Shown here one piece after another: positions 1 to 10,613 of a DNA stretch of 64,000 nt. The DNA lies in NCBI GenBank assembly GCA_947568835.1, contig OX387603.1, positions 2,501 through 66,500 of the forward strand. The letters are read 5' to 3'. The notes under the pieces were generated by a model. It was not told the origin of the DNA, made no database searches, and saw nothing but the letters and a program-made list of their open reading frames with translations. Within the stretch, counting starts at the first letter, position 1; each line of letters opens with the position of its first letter. The translations under genes and the position numbers were made by a program. The stretch comes from Protonemura montana. Its lineage: Eukaryota; Arthropoda; Insecta; Plecoptera; Nemouridae.

Positions 1-1765
1 AACCAAACCAAACCAAACCAAACCAAACCAAACCAAACCAAACCAAACCAAACCAAACCAAACCAAACCAAACCAAACCAAACCAAACCAAACCAAACCA
101 AACCAAACCAAACCAAACCAAACCAAACCAAACCAAACCAAACCAAACCAAACCAAACCAAACCAAACCAAACCAAACCAAACCAAACCAAACCAAACCA
201 AACCAAACCAAACCAAACCAAACCAAACCAAACCAAACCAACCAAACCAAACCAAACCAAACCAAACCAAACCAAACCAAACCAAACCAAACCAAACCAA
301 ACCAAACCAAACCAAACCAACCAAACCAAACCAAACCAAACCAAACCAAACCAAACCAAACCAAACCAAACCAAACCAAACCAAACCAAACCAAACCAAA
401 CCAAACCAAACCAAACCAAACCAAACCAAACCAAACCAAACCAAACCAAACCAAACCAAACCAAACCAAACCAAACCAAACCAAACCAAACCAAACCAAA
501 CCAAACCAAACCAAACCAAACCAAACCAAACCAAACCAAACCAAACCAAACCAAACCAAACCAAACCAAACCAAACCAAACCAAACCAAACCAAACCAAA
601 CCAAACCAAACCAAACCAAACCAAACCAAACCAAACCAAACCAAACCAAACCAAACCAAACCAACCAAACCAAACCAAACCAAACCAAACCAAACCAAAC
701 CAAACCAAACCAAACCAAACCAAACCAAACCAAACCAAACCAAACCAAACCAAACCAAACCAAACCAAACCAAACCAAACCAAACCAAACCAAACCAAAC
801 CAAACCAAACCAAACCAAACCAAACCAAACCAAACCAAACCAAACCAAACCAAACCAAACCAAACCAAACCAAACCAAACCAAACCAAACCAAACCAAAC
901 CAAACCAAACCAAACCAAACCAAACCAAACCAAACCAAACCAAACCAAACCAAACCAAACCAAACCAAACCAAACCAAACCAAACCAAACCAAACCAAAC
1001 CAAACCAAACCAAACCAAACCAAACCAAACCAAACCAAACCAAACCAAACCAAACCAAACCAAACCAAACCAAACCAAACCAAACCAAACCAAACCAAAC
1101 CAAACCAAACCAAACCAAACCAAACCAAACCAAACCAAACCAAACCAAACCAAACCAAACCAAACCAAACCAAACCAAACCAAACCAAACCAAACCAAAC
1201 CAAACCAAACCAAACCAAACCAAACCAAACCAAACCAAACCAAACCAAACCAAACCAAACCAAACCAAACCAAACCAAACCAAACCAAACCAAACCAAAC
1301 CAAACCAAACCAAACCAAACCAAACCAAACCAAACCAAACCAAACCAAACCAAACCAAACCAAACCAAACCAAACCAAACCAAACCAAACCAAACCAAAC
1401 CAAACCAAACCAAACCAAACCAAACCAAACCAAACCAAACCAAACCAAACCAAACCAAACCAAACCAAACCAAACCAAACCAAACCAAACCAAACCAAAC
1501 CAAACCAAACCAAACCAAACCAAACCAAACCAAACCAAACCAAACCAAACCAAACCAAACCAAACCAAACCAAACCAAACCAAACCAAACCAAACCAAAC
1601 CAAACCAAACCAAACCAAACCAAACCAAACCAAACCAAACCAAACCAAACCAAACCAAACCAAACCAAACCAAACCAAACCAAACCAAACCAAACCAAAC
1701 CAAACCAAACCAAACCAAACCAAACCAAACCAAACCAAACCAAACCAAACCAAACCAAACCAAAC
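1..1765. repeat. (CCAAA)n telomere-like terminal array
   Basis: An almost uninterrupted 5-bp repeat, read as CCAAA on the plus strand and TTTGG on the minus strand. I see only three short units (CCAA in place of CCAAA), near 240, 320 and 661. The array starts at base 1 and the C-rich strand runs 5' to 3' into the chromosome, the orientation expected of a telomere at the left end of a scaffold. The usual arthropod motif is TTAGG; this differs by A to T at one position. It is followed by subtelomere-like satellites. A non-telomeric simple repeat at a contig edge cannot be excluded. Confidence 0.7.
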
Positions 1766-1983
1766 TACAATGATACTATACATTTTAAAACGTATTAATA
1801 CAATATTCTACAAAATACAATGAACAATATTAATACAATTAAACTCAATGTATGCAATGGTATTTCAGTTTGGAACCGTCTATACTCAATTTGTACAAAA
1901 ATGTTTCGGGTGACCTTTCTTCTTAACTCAATTTCTACAGTGGTGACTAAGTGTGTGACCGTTTTATTTACATGTGTTAACTA
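1766..1983. other. AT-rich spacer next to the terminal array
   Basis: Low-GC sequence with short repeats of AATACAAT type. I see no gene, ORF or mobile element. It joins the terminal array abruptly to the first satellite. Confidence 0.5.
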
Positions 1984-3690
1984 AAATAAAGCTAGCCTAG
2001 AGCTGAACTTATTCAAGCTAACATGGACCTATCACTAAACTTAAATTAAACTTGCCTCGAACTAGACCTATATTAAAACAAAGCCAGCCTTCACCTAGCT
2101 CTAAATTAAAACCAAGGTATCTTCAACCTAAACTTAACAAAGCCAGCCTACACCTCGCTCTAAACTAAACAAAGCTAGCCTCCACCCCAATCTTTAACTA
2201 AAATGAAGCTAGCCCAGAGCTAAACTAATACAAGCTAACCTGGACCTAGCACTAAACTTAAATTAAACTTTCCTCGAACTAGACCTATATTAAAACAAAG
2301 CCAGCCTTCACCTAGCTCTAAATTAAAACCAAGGTATCTTTACCCTTAACTCAACAAAGCTAGCCTACACCTAGCTCTTAACTAAACAAAGCCAGCCTAC
2401 ACCTAGTTTTAAACTAAACAAAGCTAGCCTTCACCCTACCCTTTAACTAAAATAAAGCTAGCCCAGAGCTAAACTTATACAAGCTAACCTGGACCTAGCA
2501 CTAAACTTAACTTAAACTTGCCTCGAACAAGACCTATATTAAAACAAAGCCAGCCTTCACCTAGCTCTAAATTAAAACCAAGGTATCTTTACCCTTAACT
2601 CAACAAAGCTAGCCTGCACCTAGCTCTTAACTAAACAAAGCCAGCCTACACCTAGTTTTAAACTAAACAAAGCTAGCCTTCACCCTACCCTTTAACTAAA
2701 ATAAAGCTAGCCCAGAGCTAAACTTATACAAGCTAACCTGGACCTAGCACTAAACTTAACATAAACTTGCCTCGAACAAGACCTATATTAAAACAAAGCC
2801 AGCCTTCACCTAGCTCTAAATTAAAACCAAGGTATCTTTACCCTTAACTCAACAAAGCTAGCCTACACCTAGCTCTTAACTAAACAAAGCCAGCCTACAC
2901 CTAGTTTTAAACTAAACAAAGCTAGCCTTCACCCTACCCTGTAACTAAAATAAAGCTAGCCCAGTGCTAAACTTATACAAGCTAACCTGGACCTAGCACT
3001 AAACTTAACTTAAACTTGCCTCGAACAAGACCTATATTAAAACAAAGCCAGCCTTCACCTAGCTCTAAGCTAAACAAAGCCAGCCTACACCTAGCTCTAA
3101 ACTAAACAAAGCTAGCCTACACCCTACCCTTTTACTAAAATAAAGCTAGCCCAGAGCTAAACTAATACGAGCTAAACTAATAAAAGCTAACATGGACCTA
3201 GCACTAAACTTAAAATAAACTTGCCTCAAACTAGACCTATATTAAAACAAAGCCAGCCTTCACCTAGCTCTAAATTAAAACCAAGATATCTTCACCCTTA
3301 ACTCAACAAAGCTAGCCTACACCTAGCTCTTAACTAAACAAAGCCAGCTTACACCTAGTTTTAAACTAAACAAAGCTAGCCTTCACCCTAACCTTTAACT
3401 AAAATAAAGCTAGCCCAGAGCTAAACTAATACTAGCTAAACTAATAAAAGCTAACATGGACCTAGCACTTAACTTAAAATAAACTTGCCTCAAACTAGAC
3501 CTATATTAAAACAAAGCCAGCCTTCACCTAGCTCTAAATTAAAACCAAGATATCTTCACTCTACACTAAACAAAGCCAACCTACACCTAGCTCTTAACGA
3601 AAACAAAGCTATCCCAACCCTTAACTAAAACAAAGTTTGCCTAGACCTAGTCAAAAACTAAATTAAAACTAGCCCTTATCGAGCGTACTG
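1984..3690. repeat. Subtelomeric satellite, ~32-bp units in a ~250-bp higher-order repeat
   Basis: Units such as AAAGCCAGCCTACACCTAG followed by TTTTAAACTAAAC repeat throughout. A larger block beginning AAATAAAGCTAGCCCAGAGC recurs near 2199, 2449, 2697, 2945, 3138 and 3402, giving a higher-order period of about 248-250 bp with two irregular steps. Several neighbouring blocks are nearly identical, which suggests recent unequal exchange. There is no coding potential. Confidence 0.85.
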
Positions 3691-3699
3691 TTGGGGCAC

Positions 3700-4320
3700 G
3701 AATTAAGTTTGAATAAAAGAAGTGCATCTACCTTGTCTTCAAGCAGCTGACAGCGACACCAACTGTTGATATCTTCCCCTGACACAGGAGGTGTTAGCTA
3801 CGCTCCCAGCTGTCTGGTTATCACCAACACCCCCTTCCCCCTCTCTCCTTCAGCAGCGTCACGTGGCGGCCATTGTTGACTCCCCTGCATCCTGCGCCCA
3901 GCGTCCAGCGGCAGGCAAACACGGCACTTGAAACTTTCACGGAGCACTTTGTCCTACACTTTGTCCTGCACTTTGTCCTGCACTTTGTCCTGCACTTTGT
4001 CCTGCACTTTGTACTACACTTTGTACTACACTTTGTCCTACACTTTGTCCTACACCTTGTCCTTCACCTTGTCCTACACTTGCCGGTAACTTTCCGACCA
4101 CTTTACACTTCACACACTATCGCAGCACTTTCAGCGACTGCTTTGTAAGACACTGCCCTGAAAGGAAAGTTCAATCAGAAATCATTAGCTTATGTGGTAA
4201 GTTAGGCGCTTGAAAATACCTCTTATCGTCTCAGATGCAGGAAAAAGCTGCTGACTCCCTCAGTGTGATCCTACGAGGGGGAGGATGCGGGATGCAGACT
4301 TAAAAAAACCAAAACTAACT
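3700..4320. repeat. Subtelomeric module A, copy 1
   Basis: GC-richer block that recurs at 18100, 24911 and 33363. Shared landmarks are CTTCAAGCAGCTG, TTGATATCTTCCCCT, CAGCAGCGTCACGTGG and a tail with TCTCAGATGCAG. It contains the 12-bp minisatellite annotated separately. The short ORFs differ between copies, so I do not call a gene. Confidence 0.75.
3945..4080. repeat. 12-bp minisatellite (ACTTTGTCCTGC)n
   Basis: About eleven copies of a 12-bp unit with minor C/A and T/G changes. The open frame through it encodes only a repeating VLHF tetrapeptide and is a by-product of the period being divisible by three. The copy at 25170-25240 is shorter, and the copies at 18.35 and 33.6 kb have almost lost it. 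Confidence 0.8.
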
Positions 4321-4324
4321 CAAG

Positions 4325-4850
4325 TAACCTGGATAGAACATAGAATCCAGCCAGCTAAATGCAAATAAAAGAGCCAGAGCATAAAATCCAGTCAGTTGAT
4401 CTAAAAGGACCTGAATGGAGTATAGGATCCAGCCAGCTGATCTCAAAAAAAACCTGGACAGAGCATATGATCCAGCCAGCTTATCTCAAATAACCTGGAT
4501 AGAGCATAGGAACCAGCCAGCTGATCTCAAATGACCTGAATGGAGCATAGGATCAAATCAGCTTATCTCTAATAGAATGGATGGCATAGGATCCATCCAG
4601 CTGATCTCAAAAAACCTAGATAGAGCATAGGATGCAGCCCGCTGATCTTAAATAACCTGGATAGAACACAGGATTCAGCCAGCTGATCTCAATAACCTGG
4701 ATAGGATATAGGATCCAGCCAGCTGATCTCAAGTACCTGGATAGAGCAAAGAATCCAGCCAGCTGATCTCAGTATTCTGGATAGAGCATAGGATCCAGCA
4801 AGCGGATATCAAATTACCTGGACAGAGCATGAGTTTCAGCCAGTAAAAAA
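4325..4850. repeat. Satellite B, 41-bp units, array 1
   Basis: Degenerate units of a 41-bp repeat built around GGATCCAGCCAGCTGATCTC and AAATAACCTGGATAGAGCATA. Point and length variation is greater here than in the arrays at 19.4 and 34.6 kb, so this copy is probably older. Each unit contains palindromic hexamers GGATCC and CAGCTG. No gene is seen. Confidence 0.85.
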
Positions 4851-5135
4851 CAATGGGATTGTTCAGATGACTTAAAATCTACGATTGTTTAATTGACAAA
4901 GAAAACTCACCACGTGGTTCAGTAGTAGATCCAGCTCGATGAAAGGATGTTGTCTCCAAGATCTCCCAGCTCGATGACAGGATGTTGTCTCCAAGATCTC
5001 CCAGCTTTGATTGACTGCTGTCTCTCAACATTGCAGTCCACCCGGCAATGAAACAACGTCATTAGTCACACAGTCAGGTGCCTCAGAATTGACCACAGCC
5101 AGGAAAAGGGAGGCATCAAACTGACCGTGGAAAAT

Positions 5136-5185
5136 TGGTGCCCGAATGGGAAATCGAACCCTGATCTCCACACGTGGTTATAATC
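5136..5185 (-). other. tRNA 3'-half-like sequence with encoded CCA
   Basis: The minus strand reads as the 3' half of a tRNA: GGGTTCGATTTCCC as T-arm, then ATTCGGGC, discriminator A and a CCA-like end (GCACCA). No matching 5' half (it would need about GCCCGAA) is present upstream. Seen from the plus strand, TGGTGCCCGAATGGG looks like a retroelement primer-binding site, but the similarity is longer than a usual PBS. It is conserved at about 7063, 11450, 26191 and 36760. Confidence 0.4.
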
Positions 5186-5386
5186 ACCTAAATAGTTTTA
5201 CATATTTGAGAGAGTAGCTGTGTTCATGATACTCCAATACTCGCCCAATGCAAGCAACGAGGAAGAGAGAATTTATTGAATTGTTGAATAAATAACTTGA
5301 TATTAGAGTTGATTGTACACAGCAGTAGACAAGTGAACCACGATGTATTTGACCCTGCTAGGGTAGACTAACCTGGTAATAAAATT

Positions 5387-5965
5387 GGTAAAATTGTGCT
5401 AAGCCGCCGCACATGTGACCTCCAAAAATCAAGGTCAAACTTCGAAAAACAGCCATATATGAAACTGTTTTTGAAAACAATTAGAAGAAATTCTGGAAAT
5501 TTCCAGAAAAACCCACTTTTCACCACATATTCCCGAAAAAAACGATTTCACCAGCAGAACACCCAATCCCAAACGCCATCTTTCCTAAAGCAATCATCTT
5601 GAAGAACGCGCGCCAACTGAAATATACCCACCAAAAAAAAAAACCCTGCTCACTACCAGAAAAATGGTAGGATGTGTGACCATGATACCTACACACGACT
5701 TTCAGTGAATTCACCAAACAGTTGGCATCAATGATCGCACACCACCAACACACCACCACCTGTCAGATAGTCGCCATTCGGCACAGTACAACCCGACCAA
5801 AACGCAACAAACCATCAAATTCAAACAGCAACTACACCCAAAATAGCCGTCGCTACACAAGTTGCCGCACCTATATCGACTCAAAATTGCACAAGGAATC
5901 CAAAACTACCATCAAAAAGGCGATCCGACAACAATTACCCGTGCGGCGGTATAGCACATTTAACC
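5387..5965. mobile_element. Non-autonomous DNA transposon (MITE), 579 bp
   Basis: The ends form an inverted repeat of about 25 bp: GGTAAAATTGTGCTAAGCCG on the left against GGTTAAATGTGCTATACCG (reverse complement) on the right, both continuing CCGCAC. It is flanked by an 8-bp duplication, ATAAAATT and ATAAAATA. The empty site is present in the sister copies near 7310 and 11695. An 8-bp duplication suits hAT, P or Merlin-type elements; the terminal GG does not decide. The internal ORFs (68 and 85 codons) resemble nothing I know. Confidence 0.8.
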
Positions 5966-7570
5966 ATAAAATAAAATGACAACGCACGCGAGTTGCAGAT
6001 AGTGAACTAAATTCTAGCCGTTAGAGCGAAAATGATGATACCAGCCGGAATATTGTTTTAAAATTACCTAACATTTAATTAAACAAGGAGTAGCAGAATG
6101 AAATCACAGAACATTCCTCATAGATAATATGAACTACTAACTAGAACAAGATATTTGCTGTAAACCATACCAATCAGGAGATGACAAGCTTCATACAATA
6201 GCACGCAAGTGATGGTCTGTGCATGACGCTATCATGGACTAGACACACTAAAATAACGTTCTTTGTTGGTCTGGATTGATAGTTGATGATCAACAGGTGA
6301 ATTAAGTCAGATTTATTAAATATGTCAGAGGAATGTCAGTACAGCCTTTACATGGCAAGGGCTGAAAACGATGCATGGTTACAAGTGCGTTTTACACTGA
6401 ATTACTACACATGTCCTCGTGGTCATACTAATTTATTTGCGAATAAAATGTATCCACTGTGCTCGGCTGGTAATAATATCGAGTTAAATAGCGCCATGCA
6501 ACGAAACCATGCTTTGAAAAAAACTCAGTGCACGAGTAGAAGTAAAGCTTTAAAGAAGATGTTAGTTAGTGAAATTGGCTTACCGTGGTTATCGGCTGTA
6601 CGGGCGACCCTTCCCGTCGAAGCGCCCGGCACGAACTGGGTCCCGAACGTTCTCGAACGGAGTAGATGCGCTACACTAGCGCAGCGGCGAGTGTTTCTCG
6701 TACTATCAAAGTTGTAAAGAGCGCCAAGAGTGCGCTCGCGGCCCTGAAAACAAACCATGGAACCTTCTCAAACACAGCAAAAATGAGGCACGAATGACTT
6801 TGAATCTACGATTGTTTAATTGACAAAGAAAACTCACCACGTGGTTCAGTAGTAGATCCAGCTCGATGAAAGGATGTTGTCTCCAAGATCTCCCAGCTCG
6901 ATGACAGGATGTTGTCTCCAAGATCTCCCAGCTTTGATTGACTGCTGTCTCTCAACATTGAAGTCCACCCGGCAATGACACAACGTCATTAGTCACACAG
7001 TCAGGTGCCTCAGAATGGACCACAGCCAGGGCAAGGGAGGCATCAAACTGACCGTGAAAAATTGGTGCCCGAAAGGGAAATCGAACCCTGATCTCCACAC
7101 GTGGTTATAATTACCCAAATAGTTTTACATATTTGAGAGAGTAGCTGTGTTCATGATACTCCAATACTCGCCCAATGCAAGCAACGAGGAAGAGAGAATT
7201 TATTGAATTGTTGAATAAATAACTTGATATTAGAGTTGATTGTACACAGCAGTAGACAAGTGAACCACGAGGTATTTGACCCTGCTAGGGTAGACTAACC
7301 TGGTAATAAAATTAATTGTCAACGCCCGCGAGTTGCAGATAGTGAACGCAATTCTAGTCGTTAGTGCGAAGATGATGATACCAGCCGGAATATTGTTTTA
7401 AAATTACCTAACATTTAATTAAACAAGGAGTAGCAGAATGAAATCATGGAACATTCCTCATAGATAATATGAACTACTAACTAGAACAAGATATTTGCTG
7501 TAAACCATACCAATCAGGAGATGACAAGCTTCATACAATAGCACGCACGTGATGGTCAATGCATGACGCT

Positions 7571-7795
7571 TGTAACGTTCCCGCCACTTTGTGCGGTTAG
7601 TAACCTGTCCCTCCACCAGGGCAGGTAGGTAGGGTACAGAGACGATCCGAAAGGGCTACGACCCCAAGGAGAGGCAGTTGACTTCGGTCCTCCGAATGTA
7701 CCACCGGTCCGCCGGATTAACATCTCTTTGAATAAATCATTGTTTTCATCCTATCTCTTGGCTTCGTTCTTTATTGTGATAAGCGAAACCTTACA
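7571..7795 (+). repeat. 5' LTR of the gypsy element
   Basis: 225 bp with TG...CA ends and an AATAAA-type signal (GAATAAATCATTG) in its second half. It matches the 3' LTR at 10389-10613 along its length by eye. Confidence 0.92.
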
Positions 7796-7796
7796 T

Positions 7797-7809
7797 TGGC
7801 GCCCAACGT
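7797..7809 (+). promoter_or_regulatory. Primer-binding site, tRNA-Lys-like
   Basis: TGGCGCCCAACGT starts one base after the LTR. It fits the complement of a tRNA 3' end; the same string is the PBS used with tRNA-Lys1,2 in known retroelements. The assignment to tRNA-Lys is from general knowledge. Confidence 0.75.
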
Positions 7810-7842
7810 AATCGAACCAGATTATTCATTCGTGTTTCAGTG

Positions 7843-8203
7843 TTTTTGTGTAATTGTGCCGCGTCCGCGCCGTACTAAACTGACAATATTTTGTGTAATT
7901 GTGCCGCGTCCGCGCCGTACTAAACTGACAATATTTTGTGTAATTGTGCCGCGTCCGCGCCGTACTAAACTGACAATATTTTTGTAATTGTGCCGCGTCC
8001 GCGCCGTACTAAACTGACAATATTTTGTGTAATTGTGCCGCGTCCGCGCCGTACTAAACTGACAATATTTTGTGTAATTGTGCCGCGTCCGCGCCGTACT
8101 AAACTGACAATATTTTTGTAATTGTGCCGCGTCCGCGCCGTACTAAACTGACACTATTTTGTGTTATTGTGCCGCGTCTGCGCCGTACTTAACTGACAAT
8201 ATT
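7843..8203 (+). repeat. 45-bp tandem repeats in the gypsy leader
   Basis: Eight near-identical units with period 44-45 bp (landmark CGTACTAAACTGACAATA at 7871, 7916, 7961, 8005, 8050, 8095, 8139, 8184), followed by a degenerate ninth. They lie between the PBS and the gag start. Because 45 is a multiple of three, a small ORF runs through part of the array; I regard this as incidental. A role in packaging or enhancer activity would be speculation. Confidence 0.85.
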
Positions 8204-8255
8204 TTGTGTAATTGTGCTACGTCCGCGTTGCACGAACTCGTAAACACCACAGAAA

Positions 8256-9143
8256 ATGGTGAAGACGCGACGAACGCGGGAAACCACGTCTGCAAAGAGT
8301 GCAACAATCTCTGAGGCGCTCATAACCATGTCGCAAGCTTTGGCCGCGATTAATACCAAAGTAAACAATTTGCAACCGCAGCCCGTCACACCCCAAGAGC
8401 GCACGTCCACACCTCCGAGGAGCGCACCGGCGGCGGCTACCCTGCCCATGCCACCAATAACCCTGCGACGCTTTGCAGAGGATGGTAAGGTCCATCCGAA
8501 GGAATTCATTAAACAATTTCAAAAGTACCTGACGGACTACAATGACGAAGATATTATCGAGATTGCGATTAATCAACTCGACGGCCCCCCGCAAGACTGG
8601 GCGAATGCCATGTCTGACCAGTGGGCGACGTGGAAGGAGTTCGAAGAGGCCTTTTTATCCACGTACTGGTCGATGTACAAACAAGACGCGATTCTCGCAG
8701 AGTTTACAAACTCAGCGTATTCCAGAGAAGTGCACAATTCAATGGCCCAGTTCCTCATCCATTGGATGGGGAAACTAAAGTACATCACACCACCAATTGA
8801 ACCAGCCCGATTTATCCGACAGCTCATTTCTCTGCTGCCAGCAACCACGTTTAATATCCTGGCTGCAAGCAACATCAGCACCACCGCTGAACTGCTGCAA
8901 GTCCTGCAGCGAATGGACGAGGGAGCGTCACGACGCAGGCACAGACAGATCGCCGTGGACACCACGCACCGACAAGCGACGCGACAACAGAACAACAGCA
9001 ACAGCAACTGGCGTTCCAAGCCAAAAGATGAAATTCGCGCACGAGTCCACCAGCTTTCCGCAATGTCGACTCTCGACATCGAGAGCCACGACGCCCCCAG
9101 GGAAAACGACGACGACCACGAGACGTCGGGAAACGAGTCGTAG
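8256..9143 (+). CDS. Gag of the gypsy retrotransposon
   Basis: An intact 295-codon ORF encoding the capsid-type protein that would assemble retrotransposon particles in the cytoplasm. Residues of about 70-200 fit the retrotransposon gag family: an FIKQFQKYL motif, then LDGPPQDWA, then FEEAFLSTYW, then a section ending in FIRQLISLLP. The C-terminus is rich in basic, acidic, Gln and Asn residues and has no CCHC zinc knuckle, which some insect gypsy lineages also lack. The start follows the leader repeats by about 50 bp and is the first ATG in the frame. The downstream integrase frame is -1 relative to gag and is already open across the gag stop, consistent with the -1 frameshifting known in gypsy elements. 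Minus-strand ORFs across this region are shadows. Confidence 0.88.
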   Translation: MVKTRRTRETTSAKSATISEALITMSQALAAINTKVNNLQPQPVTPQERTSTPPRSAPAAATLPMPPITLRRFAEDGKVHPKEFIKQFQKYLTDYNDEDIIEIAINQLDGPPQDWANAMSDQWATWKEFEEAFLSTYWSMYKQDAILAEFTNSAYSREVHNSMAQFLIHWMGKLKYITPPIEPARFIRQLISLLPATTFNILAASNISTTAELLQVLQRMDEGASRRRHRQIAVDTTHRQATRQQNNSNSNWRSKPKDEIRARVHQLSAMSTLDIESHDAPRENDDDHETSGNES

Positions 9144-9145
9144 CT

Positions 9146-10189
9146 GCGCCTGAGACTTCCGAGCCGCCAGCCGAGACCGACCAGAAGGAAGTCACCACTG
9201 AACCAACAGAAGACACGTGTGGGATATTTTCCATCGGAATCGAAGGAAATCCACTCGCGGATTTGTGGGACGAAGGTCCGAAAGAACATGTTAGTACAAT
9301 ATGTGAAAACACATCACACATAGAGGCCGTGATCAATGAAGTCCAGATACGAGCCAGTCACGAAAGTGCGAATCACACGACATTACACATCGACGAATTA
9401 CAGCCGTGCGTGAAAGAGCCAAACGAGAATATTTCACAGTTGGTAAAATCTTTAGCGGCAGAACAGAAAACTGACGAACAATTTAAAGTTATTGTTAGCG
9501 CGCTGCAAACGAATTCAGATTCGACGGCGACAGAGCAGAAGTTGAAAAGTGAAAACATCGTTCACGAAAACACGCGGTTTCATCGCGTGAGATACAAGCT
9601 TGTATGGAAAGCGTGTGTTCCCCATTCACTGATAAATCAATTAGTGATTAACTATCATGAGGCGTATGGATATTGCGGGGCATACAAAATATTTTGCAAA
9701 ATGCGAGAGTATTTTCACTGGCAAAGAATGCGACGACATATCGTTAAAATAGCAAGATCGTGTGAAATTAGCCAGAAAGCCAAAATTCTTACCCACACAC
9801 TAGCTGGAGAAATGTCATCCCTATTACCTGACCGACCAAATCAGCTCGCGGCAACAGACCTTTTCGGCCCGTTACCAAGGTCTCGAGGAGGAGTGATTTT
9901 CGTGTTAGTAATTTTAGACGTGTTTTCCAAACATGTGAAACTTTATGCATTGAAGAAGGCAACGACGCAGGCGATTTTGAACCGTCTGACAGGCGACTAC
10001 CTGGTCAACGTAGGTAGGTGCGAGAAGCTGTTGAGTGACAACGGAAACCAATTTCGTTCGCGTCAGTGGTCTACCGCCTTAGTGAAAGAAAACATTCAGG
10101 TAGTTCACTCGTCGGTACGGCATCCGGCCAGTAATCCTAGTGAAAAAGTGATGAGTGAGCTAGGTAGGATGATTAGGAATCATGGATGA
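9146..10189 (+). pseudogene. Pol remnant: integrase only
   Basis: The frame is open from before the gag stop; its first ATG is at 9263. What remains is the linker that normally precedes integrase, a zinc-binding region (HEAYGYCG, then HIVKIARSC) in which the second cysteine of the CxxC pair is replaced (CEIS), and an integrase core with the expected acidic triad: ATDLFGPL, LLSDNGNQF and ASNPSEKVM. The ORF stops soon after the core, so the usual C-terminal domain is missing or very short. Protease, reverse transcriptase and RNase H are absent; there is no YxDD motif anywhere in the element. I treat it as a deletion derivative rather than a working pol. Confidence 0.82.
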
Positions 10190-10378
10190 ACGTGACCATG
10201 GAGAAACAACACAGAAGAATTAGCATTGTTTAGTTTGTTTAGCATTGTTTAGTCGTTTTAAGTAATTGCCGATGAGGGATTGTAAAATATATTCATTTTA
10301 ATATTTAATTTATATTATCTATTCGTCTGTTTTAGATTAAAGCATGTACACTGTTCATTTTCCCCCTGCTTTAAATCT

Positions 10379-10388
10379 GGCGGGGGTA
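10379..10388 (+). promoter_or_regulatory. Polypurine tract of the gypsy element
   Basis: GGCGGGGGTA immediately precedes the 3' LTR, the place where plus-strand priming occurs in LTR elements. Confidence 0.6.
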
Positions 10389-10613
10389 TGTAACGTTCCC
10401 GCCACTTTGTGCGGTTAGTAACCTGTCCCTCCACCAGGGCAGGTAGGTAGGGTACAGAGACGATCCGAAAGGGCTACGACCCCAAGGAGAGGCAGTTGAC
10501 TTCGGTCCTCCGAATGTACCACCGGTCCGCCGGATTAACATCTCTTTGAATAAATCATTGTTTTCATCCTATCTCTTGGCTTCGTTCTTTATTGTGATAA
10601 GCGAAACCTTACA
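10389..10613 (+). repeat. 3' LTR of the gypsy element
   Basis: 225 bp, same ends and length as the 5' LTR and apparently identical to it. It is followed by the second CGCT of the target duplication. Confidence 0.92.

Larger units (their letters stand above)
4851..6785. repeat. C-D-E tandem unit, copy 1 (with inserted MITE)
   Basis: First of three head-to-tail copies of a non-coding unit of about 1340 bp. The landmark ACGATTGTTTAATTGAC lies at 4881, 6808 and 11195. The 1927-bp step to copy 2 becomes 1340 bp once the 579-bp MITE and its 8-bp duplication are removed. The unit holds two 35-bp repeats (GATGTTGTCTCCAAGATCTC), a tRNA-like 3' half and, in its last third, a frame open for 131 codons that I reject as a gene. 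Confidence 0.8.
7571..10613 (+). mobile_element. Ty3/gypsy LTR retrotransposon, internally deleted
   Basis: Two 225-bp LTRs that look identical (start TGTAACGTTCCC, end AACCTTACA) bound 2593 bp. A 4-bp target duplication CGCT flanks the element, as is usual for Ty3/gypsy. A primer-binding site, tandem leader repeats, a gag ORF and an integrase ORF are present in that order. Protease, reverse transcriptase and RNase H are missing, so this copy cannot move on its own. The identical LTRs suggest a young insertion, i.e. the deleted form itself may have been mobilised by a complete relative. A solo LTR of the same family lies at 61931. Confidence 0.92.

Noticed and set aside
3660-3700. Degenerate telomere-like blocks within the first satellite (CTAAAC repeats)
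   Set aside because: CTAAAC occurs as part of the 32-bp unit with no tandem runs, so I do not count it as interstitial telomere sequence.
3873-4148. ORF with VLHF repeats
   Set aside because: Product of a 12-bp minisatellite.
6322-6717. 131-codon ORF, and its 141-codon counterpart at 10709
   Set aside because: Differences between the copies are almost all amino-acid changing, one copy has lost the stop, and three other copies are broken; no known domain.
8189-9336. Four minus-strand ORFs opposite gag
   Set aside because: They lie antisense to a well-supported gag gene; base composition there leaves few stops.
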